A stretch of DNA of 64,000 nucleotides from Psychroserpens jangbogonensis (GCF_000797465.1 NZ_JSWG01000009.1:1-64000); one strand, 5' to 3'; shown: positions 26,685 to 36,798, counted from the stretch's first letter. Made by a program: numbers and translations. The notes: generated by a model not told the origin, from the letters alone.

Positions 26685-29525
26685 ATGCTTAAACAAATTT
26701 GTTCTCTCCTATTAGTAGCCTCAGCAATTGTAAATGCTCAGCAACCAGCAACCTCTTCAAAAACTATTGAAGACGCACTTGTTCAAAAAGAACAACTTAT
26801 CAAGTCCTCATTAGTTAAAAACGTTGCCTTTGAAAATATTGGTCCAACGGTTATGAGTGGACGTGTTGTTGATCTTGCTGTAAATCCCGAAAACTCAACT
26901 GAATTTTATGTTGGTTACGCATCTGGTGGTGTTTGGCATACAGTAAACAACGGAACAACATTTACGCCAATTCTGGACAGTTCAAATACGCAAAACGTTG
27001 GAGATATAGCCGTAGATTGGAAGAACAGAACCATTTGGGTTGGTACTGGTGAAAATAACTCATCTAGATCTAGTTATGCAGGAATCGGAATCTTAAAATC
27101 TACAGATAATGGAGAAACTTGGCAAAATATGGGTCTTAAAGACTCACATCATATAGGTCGAATTTTAATCAATCCAAATAATCCTGATGACGTAGTTGTT
27201 GGAGTTACAGGTCATTTGTATTCTCCTAATCAAGAACGTGGTATCTATAAAACTACCGATGGTGGTAATACATGGTCGCAATCATTATTTGTAGATGATA
27301 TCAGTGGAATTATTGATTTGCAAACCAATCCTAATAATTACAATTTGATGTTCGCTTCATCTTGGACTAAAGATCGAAAAGCTTGGAATTTTGATGGCAA
27401 CGGTAATAATTCTGCCATATATAAAAGCACAGATGCTGGTAATACGTGGACAAAAGTCTCTACGGAAAACAGTGGTTTTCCAACAGGAAATGGTGTTGGA
27501 AGAATCGGTTTAGCAATTTATGATGATTCTATTATTTACGCTGTTCATGATAGTCAATTCCGAAGACCTACTGAAGATTCAAATAAAAAAGAATCGAAAA
27601 TCTTAACAAAAGATGATTTTAAATCCATGACGACTGATGCGTTTTTGAATCTTGACGACAAAAAGCTAAATGCTTATTTAAAAATGAATGGATTTCAGGA
27701 GAAATACAGAGCAAACAATGTGAAGCAAATGGTTAGAAGTGGAAATGTAAAACCTATTGATCTCGCTAAATATCTAGAAGATGCTAATTCCATGTTATTT
27801 GATACGCCTGTTATTGGAACCGAAGTTTATAAAAGTATTGATGGTGGGAAAACTTGGAACAAAACACACAACGATTATCTAGACGATATTTATTACAGTT
27901 ATGGTTACTATTTTGGTCATATTTATGTTGCGCCTAATAACGCAGAGAACATTTACATCTACGGTGTTCCAATCGTAAAATCTAAAGATGGCGGAAAAAC
28001 TTTCATCTCTATTAGTGCTGAAAATGTTCATGCCGATCATCATGCGCTTTGGATCAATCCAAAAAACCCTAATCACCTCATCAATGGTAATGATGGTGGT
28101 GTGAATATTACTTATGATGATGGAGAAAATTGGATTAAAAACAATTCGCCTTCGGTTGGTCAATTTTATGCGATTAATGTTGATAATGAAAAACCATATA
28201 ATGTGTATGGTGGTTTACAAGATAATGGCGTTTGGGTTGGAGCAAATAACGCTAGAGAAGATAAAAGTTGGCACCAAAGAGGTCAATATCCATGGAAAGG
28301 CATCATGGGTGGAGACGGAATGCAAATTCAAATCGATAGTAGAAATCACAATGTCGTTTATACAGGTTATCAATTTGGAAACTACTACAGAATTAATCTC
28401 GAAACTGAAGAAGAAACATACATTCAACCTAAGCATAAATTAGGTGAGAATCCATATCGTTTTAATTGGCAAACACCTATTTTGTTATCACCTCACAATC
28501 AAGACATTTTATACCTAGGCGGAAACAAACTAATGCGTTCAATGAATCAAGGTAATGATTGGATTGCCATTAGTGATGACTTAACCAATGGTGGGGAAAA
28601 AGGAAATGTAGCTTACGGAACTTTAGCTTCTATGAGTGAATCGCCTTTTCAATTTGGATTGATTTACACAGGAAGTGATGACGGATTGATTCATGTAACA
28701 AAAAATTCTGGAGCAAATTGGACGAACATTTCTAATGCCTTACCAAAAGACTTATGGGTAAGTCGAGTAATTGCTTCACAGCATAAAAAAGAACGAGTTT
28801 ACGTGACGTTAAATGGGTATCGTTGGGATGATTTTAAAGTTTATGCGTACATGAGTAATGACTATGGACAAACATGGAAAGACATTAGTTCAAACATTCC
28901 ATCGTCTCCAGTAAATGTCATAAGAGAAGATTCTGAAAATGAAAACATCCTTTATATAGGAACAGATAATGGCGCTTATATCTCTTTTAATCAAGGTGAA
29001 AGCTATGAAGCATTTAGTGAAGGGCTTCCAAGTGTTGCTGTTCATGATATTGTAGTTCAACCTGATGCTAAAGACCTTTTAATCGGTACACATGGAAGAG
29101 GTATTTACAAAATTAGTGTTTCAGAGCTTCAGTTAATGGATTCTAACGTGATGAATAAAGCTGTAACGTTATTTAAAACTGATGATGTAAGACATTCATC
29201 TCGTTGGGGAAGTTCTTGGGGGAAATGGTATGATGCATATGAACCTGAAATGGAAATTGCTTTTTACTCTAATTTTTCAGAAGAGAAAACAGTTAAAATT
29301 TTATCTGAAAAAGGAACGCTTCTAAATCAAATGAAAATTGAAGCCGATAAAGGACTTAACTATACAGGTTATGACATAACACTTTCTGAAAAAGGTCGGA
29401 AAGCGCTCCTTAAAGAAAACACATCAATTGAAATAGAGAAAGCTAAAAATGACAAGTATTACTTACCAAAAGGCTCATACACCGTTCAAATTAATGATGA
29501 AAAAACAAACTTTGAAATAAAATAA
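26685..29525 (+). CDS. Exported Vps10/sortilin-like BNR-repeat beta-propeller protein
   Basis: 946 aa. Signal peptide MLKQICSLLLVASAIVNAQ. Many Asp-box/BNR motifs of the type S.D.G.TW are seen: STDNGETW (about 140), TTDGGNTW (about 191), STDAGNTW (about 248), SIDGGKTW (about 385), then DDGENW, NQGNDW, NSGANW and NDYGQTW. They build one or two beta propellers, as in the glycosyl hydrolase/sortilin-like family of Bacteroidota. An insertion near 300-365 (KKESKILTKDDFKS...) interrupts the propeller. No T9SS sorting domain ends the protein, so it may stay in the periplasm. Enzymatic activity cannot be inferred from Asp boxes alone. Confidence 0.85.
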   Translation: MLKQICSLLLVASAIVNAQQPATSSKTIEDALVQKEQLIKSSLVKNVAFENIGPTVMSGRVVDLAVNPENSTEFYVGYASGGVWHTVNNGTTFTPILDSSNTQNVGDIAVDWKNRTIWVGTGENNSSRSSYAGIGILKSTDNGETWQNMGLKDSHHIGRILINPNNPDDVVVGVTGHLYSPNQERGIYKTTDGGNTWSQSLFVDDISGIIDLQTNPNNYNLMFASSWTKDRKAWNFDGNGNNSAIYKSTDAGNTWTKVSTENSGFPTGNGVGRIGLAIYDDSIIYAVHDSQFRRPTEDSNKKESKILTKDDFKSMTTDAFLNLDDKKLNAYLKMNGFQEKYRANNVKQMVRSGNVKPIDLAKYLEDANSMLFDTPVIGTEVYKSIDGGKTWNKTHNDYLDDIYYSYGYYFGHIYVAPNNAENIYIYGVPIVKSKDGGKTFISISAENVHADHHALWINPKNPNHLINGNDGGVNITYDDGENWIKNNSPSVGQFYAINVDNEKPYNVYGGLQDNGVWVGANNAREDKSWHQRGQYPWKGIMGGDGMQIQIDSRNHNVVYTGYQFGNYYRINLETEEETYIQPKHKLGENPYRFNWQTPILLSPHNQDILYLGGNKLMRSMNQGNDWIAISDDLTNGGEKGNVAYGTLASMSESPFQFGLIYTGSDDGLIHVTKNSGANWTNISNALPKDLWVSRVIASQHKKERVYVTLNGYRWDDFKVYAYMSNDYGQTWKDISSNIPSSPVNVIREDSENENILYIGTDNGAYISFNQGESYEAFSEGLPSVAVHDIVVQPDAKDLLIGTHGRGIYKISVSELQLMDSNVMNKAVTLFKTDDVRHSSRWGSSWGKWYDAYEPEMEIAFYSNFSEEKTVKILSEKGTLLNQMKIEADKGLNYTGYDITLSEKGRKALLKENTSIEIEKAKNDKYYLPKGSYTVQINDEKTNFEIK

Positions 29526-29563
29526 ATACTATATTTTTAGAGTTATACTAAAAAACTAAATCA

Positions 29564-30436
29564 ATGAAATACGTTAAACTATGCATCTTGTTAATCTGTG
29601 GATTAATTTTGTCTTGTAGTGAAGATAATGATGACAATGCGCAACTACCTTCTGAACCCAATTTAGTAATTAAGTTAAAGTTTGATCCTAATCAAGATCG
29701 CCTTGGTAATTTAGGTCAACCTGTTACTATTCCTCTTGGTAATGCTGCGCAATCACCTTCAATAAATCGTATGAGTGCGAATTATATTGAACTAGCTCCA
29801 ACAGCAATAACTCCTTTAGAAACTGGTGAAATTATATTTGTAGGTGATGAAACTACAGCTGGTGGTGCTCAGGCTATCAATTTTCAAAACGCAATTTTTG
29901 CAGGAAATAACGAAACGTTTATAACAATTCCTTTAAGTGAAATAACAACTGGAACTTATGAATGGGTTAGAGTTTCCTTAGCATATCAAGAAGGCAATAT
30001 CGATGTTTTAGTAAACGGACAAGATATCACTGGAACACTAGGTAGCTTTGTAGGTTATAATTCATATATCTCCTCTTTTGATCTTAACGGAAATGATTTT
30101 GATATTAATGATAATCGCCCTCAGGGTTTTTGGGCTTTTGAAGCTTTAGGCTTTTCAACTCAAGGTCAAGCTCCCGAAGGATCTACAACAGTTCCAAACC
30201 CCTTATTTGATTCCTCTCCTATTCCTCCTGGATCTTGTGTGGTCACCGGAGAATTCGAAAACGGATTGCATATTACAGGAAATGAAACCCAAGATATTAC
30301 GGTTACCCTTTCATTTTCAATCAATAATAGTTTTGAATGGACCGAAGTAAATTCAGATGGAAAATACGAACCTGGAGTTGGAGAACAAGTAGTCGATATG
30401 GGACTTCGTGGTTTAATTCCGATGGTCTCTAATTAA
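29564..30436 (+). CDS. Lipoprotein of unknown function
   Basis: 290 aa. Lipoprotein signal MKYVKLCILLICGLILSCSE with the modified Cys near 18, then an acidic linker. The rest is beta-rich and contains KLKFDPNQDRLGNLGQPV, SPSINRMSANYIELAP and a polar stretch FDLNGNDFDINDNRPQGFWAFE. Late in the protein LHITGNETQDITVTLSFSINN suggests a beta-sandwich end domain. It resembles Bacteroidota surface lipoproteins of the MbnP-like kind, but I cannot confirm this. It follows the propeller gene by 38 nt and may be co-transcribed. Confidence 0.7.
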   Translation: MKYVKLCILLICGLILSCSEDNDDNAQLPSEPNLVIKLKFDPNQDRLGNLGQPVTIPLGNAAQSPSINRMSANYIELAPTAITPLETGEIIFVGDETTAGGAQAINFQNAIFAGNNETFITIPLSEITTGTYEWVRVSLAYQEGNIDVLVNGQDITGTLGSFVGYNSYISSFDLNGNDFDINDNRPQGFWAFEALGFSTQGQAPEGSTTVPNPLFDSSPIPPGSCVVTGEFENGLHITGNETQDITVTLSFSINNSFEWTEVNSDGKYEPGVGEQVVDMGLRGLIPMVSN

Positions 30437-30470
30437 ACCCATTCTAAATAATTAAAATTGTAGCCAAAAT

Positions 30471-30501
30471 TTGTTGTACAACGCAATGAACCTTATCTTT
30501 G
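30471..30501 (+). promoter_or_regulatory. sdhCAB promoter: TTG (30471-30476, two copies) and -7 TATCTTTG (30494-30501)
   Basis: Complete Bacteroidota-type promoter; spacing from the two TTGs to the -7 box is 17 or 20 nt. Predicted leader about 22 nt to the sdhC ATG. Confidence 0.75.
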
Positions 30502-30528
30502 CTATTCAAATAATTAACTACAATTATA

Positions 30529-31200
30529 ATGAGCGGAATTTTAAATTCGTCAATTGGAAGAAAATTTGCCATGGCACTTTCGGCACTCTTCCTAATGGTT
30601 TTTGTACTACAACATTTTGTTATTAATAGTCTTTCTGTATTTAGTCCAGATGCTTTCAACGAAGTATCTCACTTTATGGGAACATTTTGGGTGATTCAAT
30701 ATCTAATACAACCTGTATTGATTATTGGTGTCATTTTTCATTTTGTAATGGGATTTGTACTCGAAATTAAAAACAACAAAGCAAATGGTATTAAATATGC
30801 CAAAAACAATGGTGCTGCAAATTCTACTTGGATGAGTAGAAACATGGTTTGGAGTGGAGGATTTATTCTCGTATTCTTAGTCATTCACTTTATTGATTTC
30901 TGGATCCCAGAAATAAATACTAAGTATATTGTTGGAGACATGTCTGGTATGCACAATGGTGAGTTCAGATATTTTCATGAACTACAAGAAAAGTTTGTTC
31001 CTATCTGGAGAATAGCATTATACTGTATAGGTTTTGTGTTCTTAGCACTTCACTTATTACACGGTTTTGATTCTGCATTCCAATCTGTTGGAGCAAATAA
31101 TAAATACACTAAAGGATTAAAAGGGTTCGGGAAATTTTACGCAATTGTTATTCCATTAGGATTCATTTTTATTGCATTATTTCATCACTTTAATCACTAA
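30529..31200 (+). CDS. sdhC: Succinate dehydrogenase cytochrome b subunit
   Basis: 223 aa with five hydrophobic membrane helices, the single-subunit di-heme anchor type (B-type) of Bacteroidota. Histidines suited to heme ligation are seen in MVFVLQHFVIN, GVIFHFVMGF, LVIHFIDFW and LALHLLHGFDSAFQ. It anchors SdhAB in the inner membrane and passes electrons to or from menaquinone. First gene of sdhCAB, 12 nt before sdhA. Confidence 0.95.
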   Translation: MSGILNSSIGRKFAMALSALFLMVFVLQHFVINSLSVFSPDAFNEVSHFMGTFWVIQYLIQPVLIIGVIFHFVMGFVLEIKNNKANGIKYAKNNGAANSTWMSRNMVWSGGFILVFLVIHFIDFWIPEINTKYIVGDMSGMHNGEFRYFHELQEKFVPIWRIALYCIGFVFLALHLLHGFDSAFQSVGANNKYTKGLKGFGKFYAIVIPLGFIFIALFHHFNH

Positions 31201-31212
31201 AAAATATCTAAT

Positions 31213-33225
31213 ATGGTTTTAGATTCAAAAGTACCAAAAGGTCCAATTAAAGATAAATGGACAACGTATAAAGATAAAATCGATTTAGTAAATCCTGCCA
31301 ACAAGCGTCATATTGATGTTATTGTTGTTGGTACTGGGCTTGCTGGAGGTTCTGCTGCTGCAACCTTAGCAGAATTAGGCTATAATGTAAAAGCATTTGC
31401 TTATCAAGATTCACCTCGTAGAGCGCATTCAATTGCAGCTCAAGGTGGTATTAATGCGGCAAAAAATTATATGGGAGATGGTGATTCTAATTATCGTCTT
31501 TTTTATGATACAGTAAAAGGAGGCGATTATCGTTCTCGTGAAGCAAACGTATATCGTTTGGCAGAAGTTTCTGGAAATATTATTGACCAATGTGTGGCTC
31601 AAGGTGTTCCCTTTGCTCGTGATTATGGTGGACTATTAGACAACCGTTCATTTGGTGGTGTTTTAGTATCTAGAACATTTTATGCTAAAGGTCAAACAGG
31701 GCAGCAACTTTTATTAGGAGCTTATTCTGCAATGAATCGTCAAATTGCTCGTGGTAAAATTGAAATGTTCAATCGTCACGAAATGTTAGATGTTGTAAAA
31801 GTTGATGGCAAAGCAAGAGGGATTATTGCACGTAATTTAATTACAGGTGAGATAGAACGTCATTCTGCACATGCTGTTGTAATTGCTTCTGGTGGATACG
31901 GAAACGTTTATTTCCTTTCAACAAATGCAATGGGAAGTAATGCTACTGCAGCTTGGAAAATTCATAAAAAAGGAGCGTATTTCGCAAATCCTTGTTTTAC
32001 ACAAATTCATCCAACATGTATTCCACGTTCTGGAGATTACCAATCTAAGTTAACGTTGATGTCTGAATCATTACGTAATGATGGTAGAATTTGGGTTCCA
32101 GCAAAAATAGAAGATGCTAAAGCCATTCAAGAAGGTAAATTAAAACCTACACAAATAGCTGAAGAAGATAGAGATTATTACTTAGAGCGTCGTTATCCAG
32201 CATTTGGTAATTTGGTTCCTCGTGATGTAGCGTCTAGAGCTGCTAAAGAACGTTGTGATGCAGGTTACGGAGTAAATGCGACAGGTGAAGCTGTGTATTT
32301 AGATTTCGCTGCTGCTTTTGAACGTTATGGAAAAGAGCAAGCAAAAATAAAAGGACTTAAAAACGCTTCGAAAGAAGAAATTATAAAATTAGGGCAGGAA
32401 ATTATTGAAGAAAAGTACGGGAATTTATTTCAGATGTATGAAAAAATCATCGCTGAAAACCCATATGAAACTCCAATGATGATCTATCCTGCAACTCACT
32501 ATACAATGGGTGGTGTTTGGGTTGATTATAACTTAATGACAACCGTTCCTGGTTTATATTGTATTGGTGAAGCTAATTTCTCAGACCATGGTGCAAACAG
32601 GCTTGGAGCATCTGCTTTAATGCAAGGTTTAGCTGATGGTTATTTCGTTCTACCTTATACAATTGGTGATTATTTATCAGACGATATTAGAACAGGAAAA
32701 ATTTCTACGGATACAAAAGAGTTTGAGGACGTTGAAAACGAAGTTAAAGATAGAATCGAATTCTTTATCAATAATAAAGGAACAAAATCTGTAGACCATT
32801 TCCACAAACGTTTAGGAAAAGTAATGTGGGATAAAGTTGGAATGTCACGTAATGAAAAAGATTTAAAAGAAGCTATGGCTGAAATTAAAGCTATTCGAGA
32901 AGAATTCTGGAAAGAAGTTAAAGTTCCAGGAACTGCCAACGAAATGAACCCTGAATTAGAAAAAGCTGGGCGTGTAGCTGACTTTTTAGAATTAGGAGAG
33001 TTATTTGCTAAAGATGCTTTAATAAGAAATGAATCTTGTGGTGGACATTTTAGAGAAGAGTCTGTAGAATTAGATGGTGAGCAAAAAGGAGAAGCAAAAC
33101 GTAACGATAAAGATTATGCTTTTGTATCTGCATGGGAATACAAAGGAGAACCTTCTGATGCTGTTCTTCATAAAGAAGAATTAGAATTTAAAGATATCGA
33201 ATTAAAACAACGTTCGTACAAATAA
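31213..33225 (+). CDS. sdhA: Succinate dehydrogenase/fumarate reductase flavoprotein subunit
   Basis: 670 aa. Seen: the FAD-binding loop [20 protein letters not shown] (about 37-56), [18 protein letters not shown] with the FAD-linked His (about 77), the active-site region [23 protein letters not shown] segment (about 265-285), [12 protein letters not shown] and [19 protein letters not shown]. It oxidises succinate to fumarate in the TCA cycle. The length fits the B-type enzymes. Confidence 0.97.
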   Translation: MVLDSKVPKGPIKDKWTTYKDKIDLVNPANKRHIDVIVVGTGLAGGSAAATLAELGYNVKAFAYQDSPRRAHSIAAQGGINAAKNYMGDGDSNYRLFYDTVKGGDYRSREANVYRLAEVSGNIIDQCVAQGVPFARDYGGLLDNRSFGGVLVSRTFYAKGQTGQQLLLGAYSAMNRQIARGKIEMFNRHEMLDVVKVDGKARGIIARNLITGEIERHSAHAVVIASGGYGNVYFLSTNAMGSNATAAWKIHKKGAYFANPCFTQIHPTCIPRSGDYQSKLTLMSESLRNDGRIWVPAKIEDAKAIQEGKLKPTQIAEEDRDYYLERRYPAFGNLVPRDVASRAAKERCDAGYGVNATGEAVYLDFAAAFERYGKEQAKIKGLKNASKEEIIKLGQEIIEEKYGNLFQMYEKIIAENPYETPMMIYPATHYTMGGVWVDYNLMTTVPGLYCIGEANFSDHGANRLGASALMQGLADGYFVLPYTIGDYLSDDIRTGKISTDTKEFEDVENEVKDRIEFFINNKGTKSVDHFHKRLGKVMWDKVGMSRNEKDLKEAMAEIKAIREEFWKEVKVPGTANEMNPELEKAGRVADFLELGELFAKDALIRNESCGGHFREESVELDGEQKGEAKRNDKDYAFVSAWEYKGEPSDAVLHKEELEFKDIELKQRSYK

Positions 33226-33233
33226 GAAAAGAT

Positions 33234-33986
33234 ATGATGATGAATCTAACACTTAAAATTTGGAGACAAAAAGACTCAAATACAAAGGGTCAAATGGTCG
33301 ATTATAAAGTAACTGATATTTCAGAGCATATGTCTTTTTTAGAAATGCTAGATGTTTTGAACGAGCAATTAGTAAATTCTGGTGAAGAGCCTGTAGCATT
33401 TGATCATGATTGCCGTGAAGGTATTTGTGGAATGTGTTCATTATATATTAATGGTGAAGCTCATGGTCCAGATCGAGGCATCACAACTTGCCAGTTACAT
33501 ATGCGTATGTTCAACGATGGTGATACAATTACAATAGAACCATTTAGAGCTGCGGCATTTCCAGTTATAAAAGATTTAGTTGTGGATAGAATGGCTTTTG
33601 AACGTATTCAACATGCAGGAGGTTACATTTCTGTGAACACATCTGGAAATACACAAGATGCTAATGCGCTTCCTATTTCAAAACACGATGCAGATGAGGC
33701 TATGGATGCAGCAGCTTGTATTGGTTGTGGTGCATGTGTTGCCACTTGTAAAAACTCTTCAGCTATGTTATTTGTAGGTGCTAAAATATCACAATATGCC
33801 TTATTACCACAAGGACAAGTAGAAGCAGCAGATCGTGTTCAGAACATGGTAGCTCAAATGGACTTAGAGGGATTTGGTAACTGTACCAACACAGGAGCAT
33901 GTGAGATTGAATGTCCTAAAGGAATTTCTTTAGAAAACATTGCACGTATGAATCGCGAATATTTAAAAGCGAGCCTTAAAGGGTAA
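33234..33986 (+). CDS. sdhB: Succinate dehydrogenase iron-sulfur subunit
   Basis: 250 aa. The three Fe-S clusters are visible: [2Fe-2S] in [15 protein letters not shown] plus GITTCQL (about 62-90), then [15 protein letters not shown] (about 161-175) and [15 protein letters not shown] (about 218-232) for the [4Fe-4S] and [3Fe-4S] clusters. It passes electrons from SdhA to SdhC. Three ATGs in a row (33234, 33237, 33240) make the exact start ambiguous. AAGAAAAG just upstream may help ribosome binding. Confidence 0.97.
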   Translation: MMMNLTLKIWRQKDSNTKGQMVDYKVTDISEHMSFLEMLDVLNEQLVNSGEEPVAFDHDCREGICGMCSLYINGEAHGPDRGITTCQLHMRMFNDGDTITIEPFRAAAFPVIKDLVVDRMAFERIQHAGGYISVNTSGNTQDANALPISKHDADEAMDAAACIGCGACVATCKNSSAMLFVGAKISQYALLPQGQVEAADRVQNMVAQMDLEGFGNCTNTGACEIECPKGISLENIARMNREYLKASLKG

Positions 33987-34022
33987 TTTATAACCTTTTA
34001 AACTCAAATTATAAACGAAAAT

Positions 34023-34047
34023 CTCAAGAGCAATCTTGGGGTTTTTT
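34023..34047 (+). terminator. Intrinsic terminator after sdhCAB
   Basis: CTCAAGA, loop GCAA, TCTTGGG (one G-U pair), then GTTTTTT. It overlaps the TTG at 34046, an unlikely start for the next gene. Confidence 0.8.
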
Positions 34048-34072
34048 GTTTCTTTACCACATAAATTTAATC

Positions 34073-35842
34073 ATGACTGACCCAATAAAATTCTATAAAC
34101 AAGAATTAGAGAAACATAAAACAGAAGTCGTTTCACATAGAAAACGTTTGTTACTTCTTAGCGCTCTGCGTTTACTAGCATTCGCAATTACTGGTATTGC
34201 AGTATATTTTACGTTTTCGAAATGGCAAATAGCAATGGTGATTGGACTTTTAGGAATAGGAGTCTTTATATACTTGCTATCAAAATATACAGATACAAAA
34301 GCTAAGCGTGAACTTCATAAAGCATTATTAAAAATAAATACTGAAGAACTAAAAATTGCCTCTGGAGAATTTCATGATAGGGACACTGGCTTACAATTTC
34401 AAGATCCAAAACATTTTTATAGTTTAGATGTTGATCTATTCGGAAAAGGGTCTTTTTTTCAATACATAAATAGAACCATCTCTTCAGAAGGTCAGCACAG
34501 ACTTTCAAATGCTTTAAAAGCAAATAAAATTTCTAATATTGAAGAGCGCCAAGACGCTATTATAGAACTATCTGAAAAAACAAAATGGACACAGTTCTAT
34601 GCGGCAACCGGAAGTTTAATAGAAACTGAAACTCCAGCTTCAAAAATTATCTATTGGTTAAAAAACCATAAAAGTTTTATTCCTAAGGAGATGAAATGGG
34701 CACCATGGATAGTTACCATAATCTCAGTAGCTTTATTGATCATGGCTATATTTAACGTTTTAGATATTTCGTTTTTTGGTTATTGGTTATTTGTTGGATT
34801 AGGTTTCACTGGTTTGTATTTAAAAAAAATCAATGCTCTAGCAATTAATTCAGATAAAACTAAAGACACTTTTAAACAATATGCCTCCTTATTACTTCAA
34901 ATAGAAAATGAAGAATTTAAATCAAAATTACTTCAAGAAAAGCAGAAAAAAATTCAATCAGAAGGCAATAAAGCTTCAGAAATTTTCTCTGAATTCTCAA
35001 AACACTTAGATGCTTTAGACAATCGTAATAATCTCATTGGAGCAATTTTTGGAAACGGTTATTTGCTTTCAGATATTAAAAATGCATATAAAGTTGAGCA
35101 ATGGATTTCTAAATATGCACACAAAGTTGAAGATTGGTTTGAAGTCGTCTCATTTTTTGATGCCTATAATAGTTTAGGGAATTATACTTTTAATCATGTG
35201 GAACATGTGTTTCCTGAAATTTCAAATGGTAAAACGATTATAAAGGCCGAGAATTTAGGCCATCCTTTACTTACTAAAACAAAACGAGTTAATAGCGATG
35301 TGGTAATTGGTAATAAGCAATTTTTCATTGTAACTGGAGCAAACATGGCTGGTAAAAGCACATTTTTACGAACAGTTTCTTTGCATATAATGATGGCAAA
35401 TGTAGGCTTACCGGTTTGTGCTAAATCTAGTTCTTATTCTCCTGTAAAACTCATTACAAGTATGCGTACTAGCGATTCATTAACAGATGATAGTAGTTAT
35501 TTCTTTTCAGAATTAACACGTTTAAAATTTATTGTAGATGCTATTGAAAAAGAACCTTATTTTATCATTCTAGATGAAATTTTAAAAGGGACGAATAGTA
35601 CAGATAAAGCAATAGGTTCAAGAAAATTTGTCGAAAAATTAGTTGCTGGAAATGCGACTGGCATTATAGCCACACATGATTTAAGCCTTTGTGAAATTTC
35701 TAATGAACTCGACGAAGTTAAAAACTATTATTTTGATGCTGAAATCGTAGATGACGAACTCTACTTTGATTACAAATTCAAAAAAGGTATTTGTCAAAAT
35801 ATGAATGCTAGTTTTCTGCTGAAGAAGATGGAGATTATATAA
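34073..35842 (+). CDS. Membrane-anchored MutS-family ATPase
   Basis: 589 aa. The C-terminal third is a MutS domain V: Walker A TGANMAGKSTFLRTVS (about 420), then TDDSSYFFSELTRL and Walker B YFIILDEILKGTNSTD (about 495-510), plus IATHDLSLCEI. The N-terminal half instead has four hydrophobic segments: LLLLSALRLLAFAITGIAVY and MVIGLLGIGVFIYLL (about 20-75), then WIVTIISVALLIMAIF and FGYWLFVGLGFTGLYL (about 210-250). No mismatch-recognition domain I (FxE) is seen, so ordinary mismatch repair is unlikely. The ATG at 34073 is chosen because an in-frame TTG at 34046 lies in the sdh terminator. Role unknown. Confidence 0.88.
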   Translation: MTDPIKFYKQELEKHKTEVVSHRKRLLLLSALRLLAFAITGIAVYFTFSKWQIAMVIGLLGIGVFIYLLSKYTDTKAKRELHKALLKINTEELKIASGEFHDRDTGLQFQDPKHFYSLDVDLFGKGSFFQYINRTISSEGQHRLSNALKANKISNIEERQDAIIELSEKTKWTQFYAATGSLIETETPASKIIYWLKNHKSFIPKEMKWAPWIVTIISVALLIMAIFNVLDISFFGYWLFVGLGFTGLYLKKINALAINSDKTKDTFKQYASLLLQIENEEFKSKLLQEKQKKIQSEGNKASEIFSEFSKHLDALDNRNNLIGAIFGNGYLLSDIKNAYKVEQWISKYAHKVEDWFEVVSFFDAYNSLGNYTFNHVEHVFPEISNGKTIIKAENLGHPLLTKTKRVNSDVVIGNKQFFIVTGANMAGKSTFLRTVSLHIMMANVGLPVCAKSSSYSPVKLITSMRTSDSLTDDSSYFFSELTRLKFIVDAIEKEPYFIILDEILKGTNSTDKAIGSRKFVEKLVAGNATGIIATHDLSLCEISNELDEVKNYYFDAEIVDDELYFDYKFKKGICQNMNASFLLKKMEII

Positions 35843-35845
35843 AAT

Positions 35846-35880
35846 AAAAAACCCACTCTAAATAAGAATGGGTTTTTTTT
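35846..35880. terminator. Bidirectional intrinsic terminator
   Basis: AAAAAACCCACTCT, loop AAATA, AGAATGGGTTTTTTTT between the MutS-like gene and the convergent rpmA. Confidence 0.8.
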
Positions 35881-35902
35881 ATAGTATCGGTTTAAAATTC
35901 AA

Positions 35903-36163
35903 TTAAGCCTCAAAAGGCTCAATAGAAACATAAGATTTATTATCTCTTTTCTTTGTGAATTTTACTAGACCATCAACTTTAGCATGTAAAGTGTGATCTT
36001 TTCCTCCATACACATTTTCACCTGGATGATGTGTATTACCTCTTTGTCTAATGATAATGTTACCAGCTAATGCAGCTTGACCACCAAATATCTTAACACC
36101 TAAACGTTTCGATTCTGATTCTCTACCATTTTTAGAACTACCTACTCCTTTTTTATGAGCCAT
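35903..36163 (-). CDS. rpmA: 50S ribosomal protein L27
   Basis: 86 aa. [30 protein letters not shown] and the [20 protein letters not shown] core are diagnostic for L27, whose N-terminus reaches the peptidyl-transferase centre. It starts directly with MAHKK, with no cleavable N-terminal extension as found in Firmicutes. Second gene after rplU, 27 nt downstream. Confidence 0.98.
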   Translation of the reverse strand: MAHKKGVGSSKNGRESESKRLGVKIFGGQAALAGNIIIRQRGNTHHPGENVYGGKDHTLHAKVDGLVKFTKKRDNKSYVSIEPFEA

Positions 36164-36190
36164 TGTCTTAAGGTTTTATATTGTTAATGA

Positions 36191-36727
36191 TTAACTTAAA
36201 GCGGTAATTAAATCAGCTTTCTTCATAGAAGAAATACCTTCAATCCCTTTAGCTTTTGCCATGTCTTTTAACTGAGCAACAGTCATTTTACTTAAGTCTT
36301 GAGTCTCCTCTTTAACTTCTGAAACTGGCTTAGCTTCTGCTTTAGGTTCTACTTTTTTAGTTTCTTTTTTCGGAGCAGCTTTTTCAGCCTTAGCTGGAGT
36401 TGCTTTCTTTGCTCCTGAAGCGACAATACTTTCAATTACGATTTCAGATAAAGATTGTCTGTGTCCGTTTTTAACACGGTAACCTTTTCTTCTTTTCTTC
36501 TTGAAGACTATTACTTTATCACCTTTAAGGTGCTTTAAGACTTTTGCACTTACTTGTGCTCCGTCTATAGCTGGGGCGCCTAAAGTTACATTGTTACCGT
36601 CGTCAATTAAAAGAACGTTATCGAAAGAAACTTTCTTACCTTCTTCTGTTGCTAAACGGTTAACAAAAACTTTTTGGTCTTTTTCAACTTTGAATTGATG
36701 CCCTGCTATCTCTACAATTGCGTACAT
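36191..36727 (-). CDS. rplU: 50S ribosomal protein L21 with C-terminal extension
   Basis: 178 aa; a plain L21 is about 103. Residues 1-103 are L21 (MYAIVEIAGHQFKVEKDQ, VIVFKKKRRKGYRVKNGHRQ). Then follows a Lys/Ala/Glu/Pro-rich linker (about 108-142) and a ~34-residue end with LSKMTVAQLKDMAKAKGIEG and SSMKKADLITAL, matching the SAP/Rho-N helical fold, a nucleic-acid-binding module. The ATG 36727 is chosen: a longer frame to 36793 begins with the TTG of the promoter box. Confidence 0.96.
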   Translation of the reverse strand: MYAIVEIAGHQFKVEKDQKVFVNRLATEEGKKVSFDNVLLIDDGNNVTLGAPAIDGAQVSAKVLKHLKGDKVIVFKKKRRKGYRVKNGHRQSLSEIVIESIVASGAKKATPAKAEKAAPKKETKKVEPKAEAKPVSEVKEETQDLSKMTVAQLKDMAKAKGIEGISSMKKADLITALS

Positions 36728-36767
36728 AGCGTAAACGTTTTTATTAATTAATTTGTTCAAAATGTGT

Positions 36768-36798
36768 GCTTTCTCCTCAGAAAGCGGGTGCAAATATA
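36768..36798 (-). promoter_or_regulatory. rplU-rpmA promoter and 5'-leader hairpin
   Basis: The -7 box TATATTTG is at 36798-36791. Right at the predicted 5' end is GCTTTCT-GAGG-AGAAAGC (36785-36768), a perfect 7-bp stem with a GAGG loop. The leader is about 58 nt. It could stabilise the mRNA or be a site for r-protein autoregulation; this is inference. Confidence 0.6.

Noticed and set aside
30444-30659. 71-aa minus-strand frame upstream of sdhC
   Set aside because: It covers the sdh promoter and the first part of sdhC; no family resemblance.
34046-34072. Longer start for the MutS-like protein
   Set aside because: The TTG is in the T-run of the sdh terminator.
36728-36793. 22-residue N-terminal extension of L21
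   Set aside because: It begins with the TTG of the promoter box and translates the leader hairpin; L21 proteins start MYAIV.
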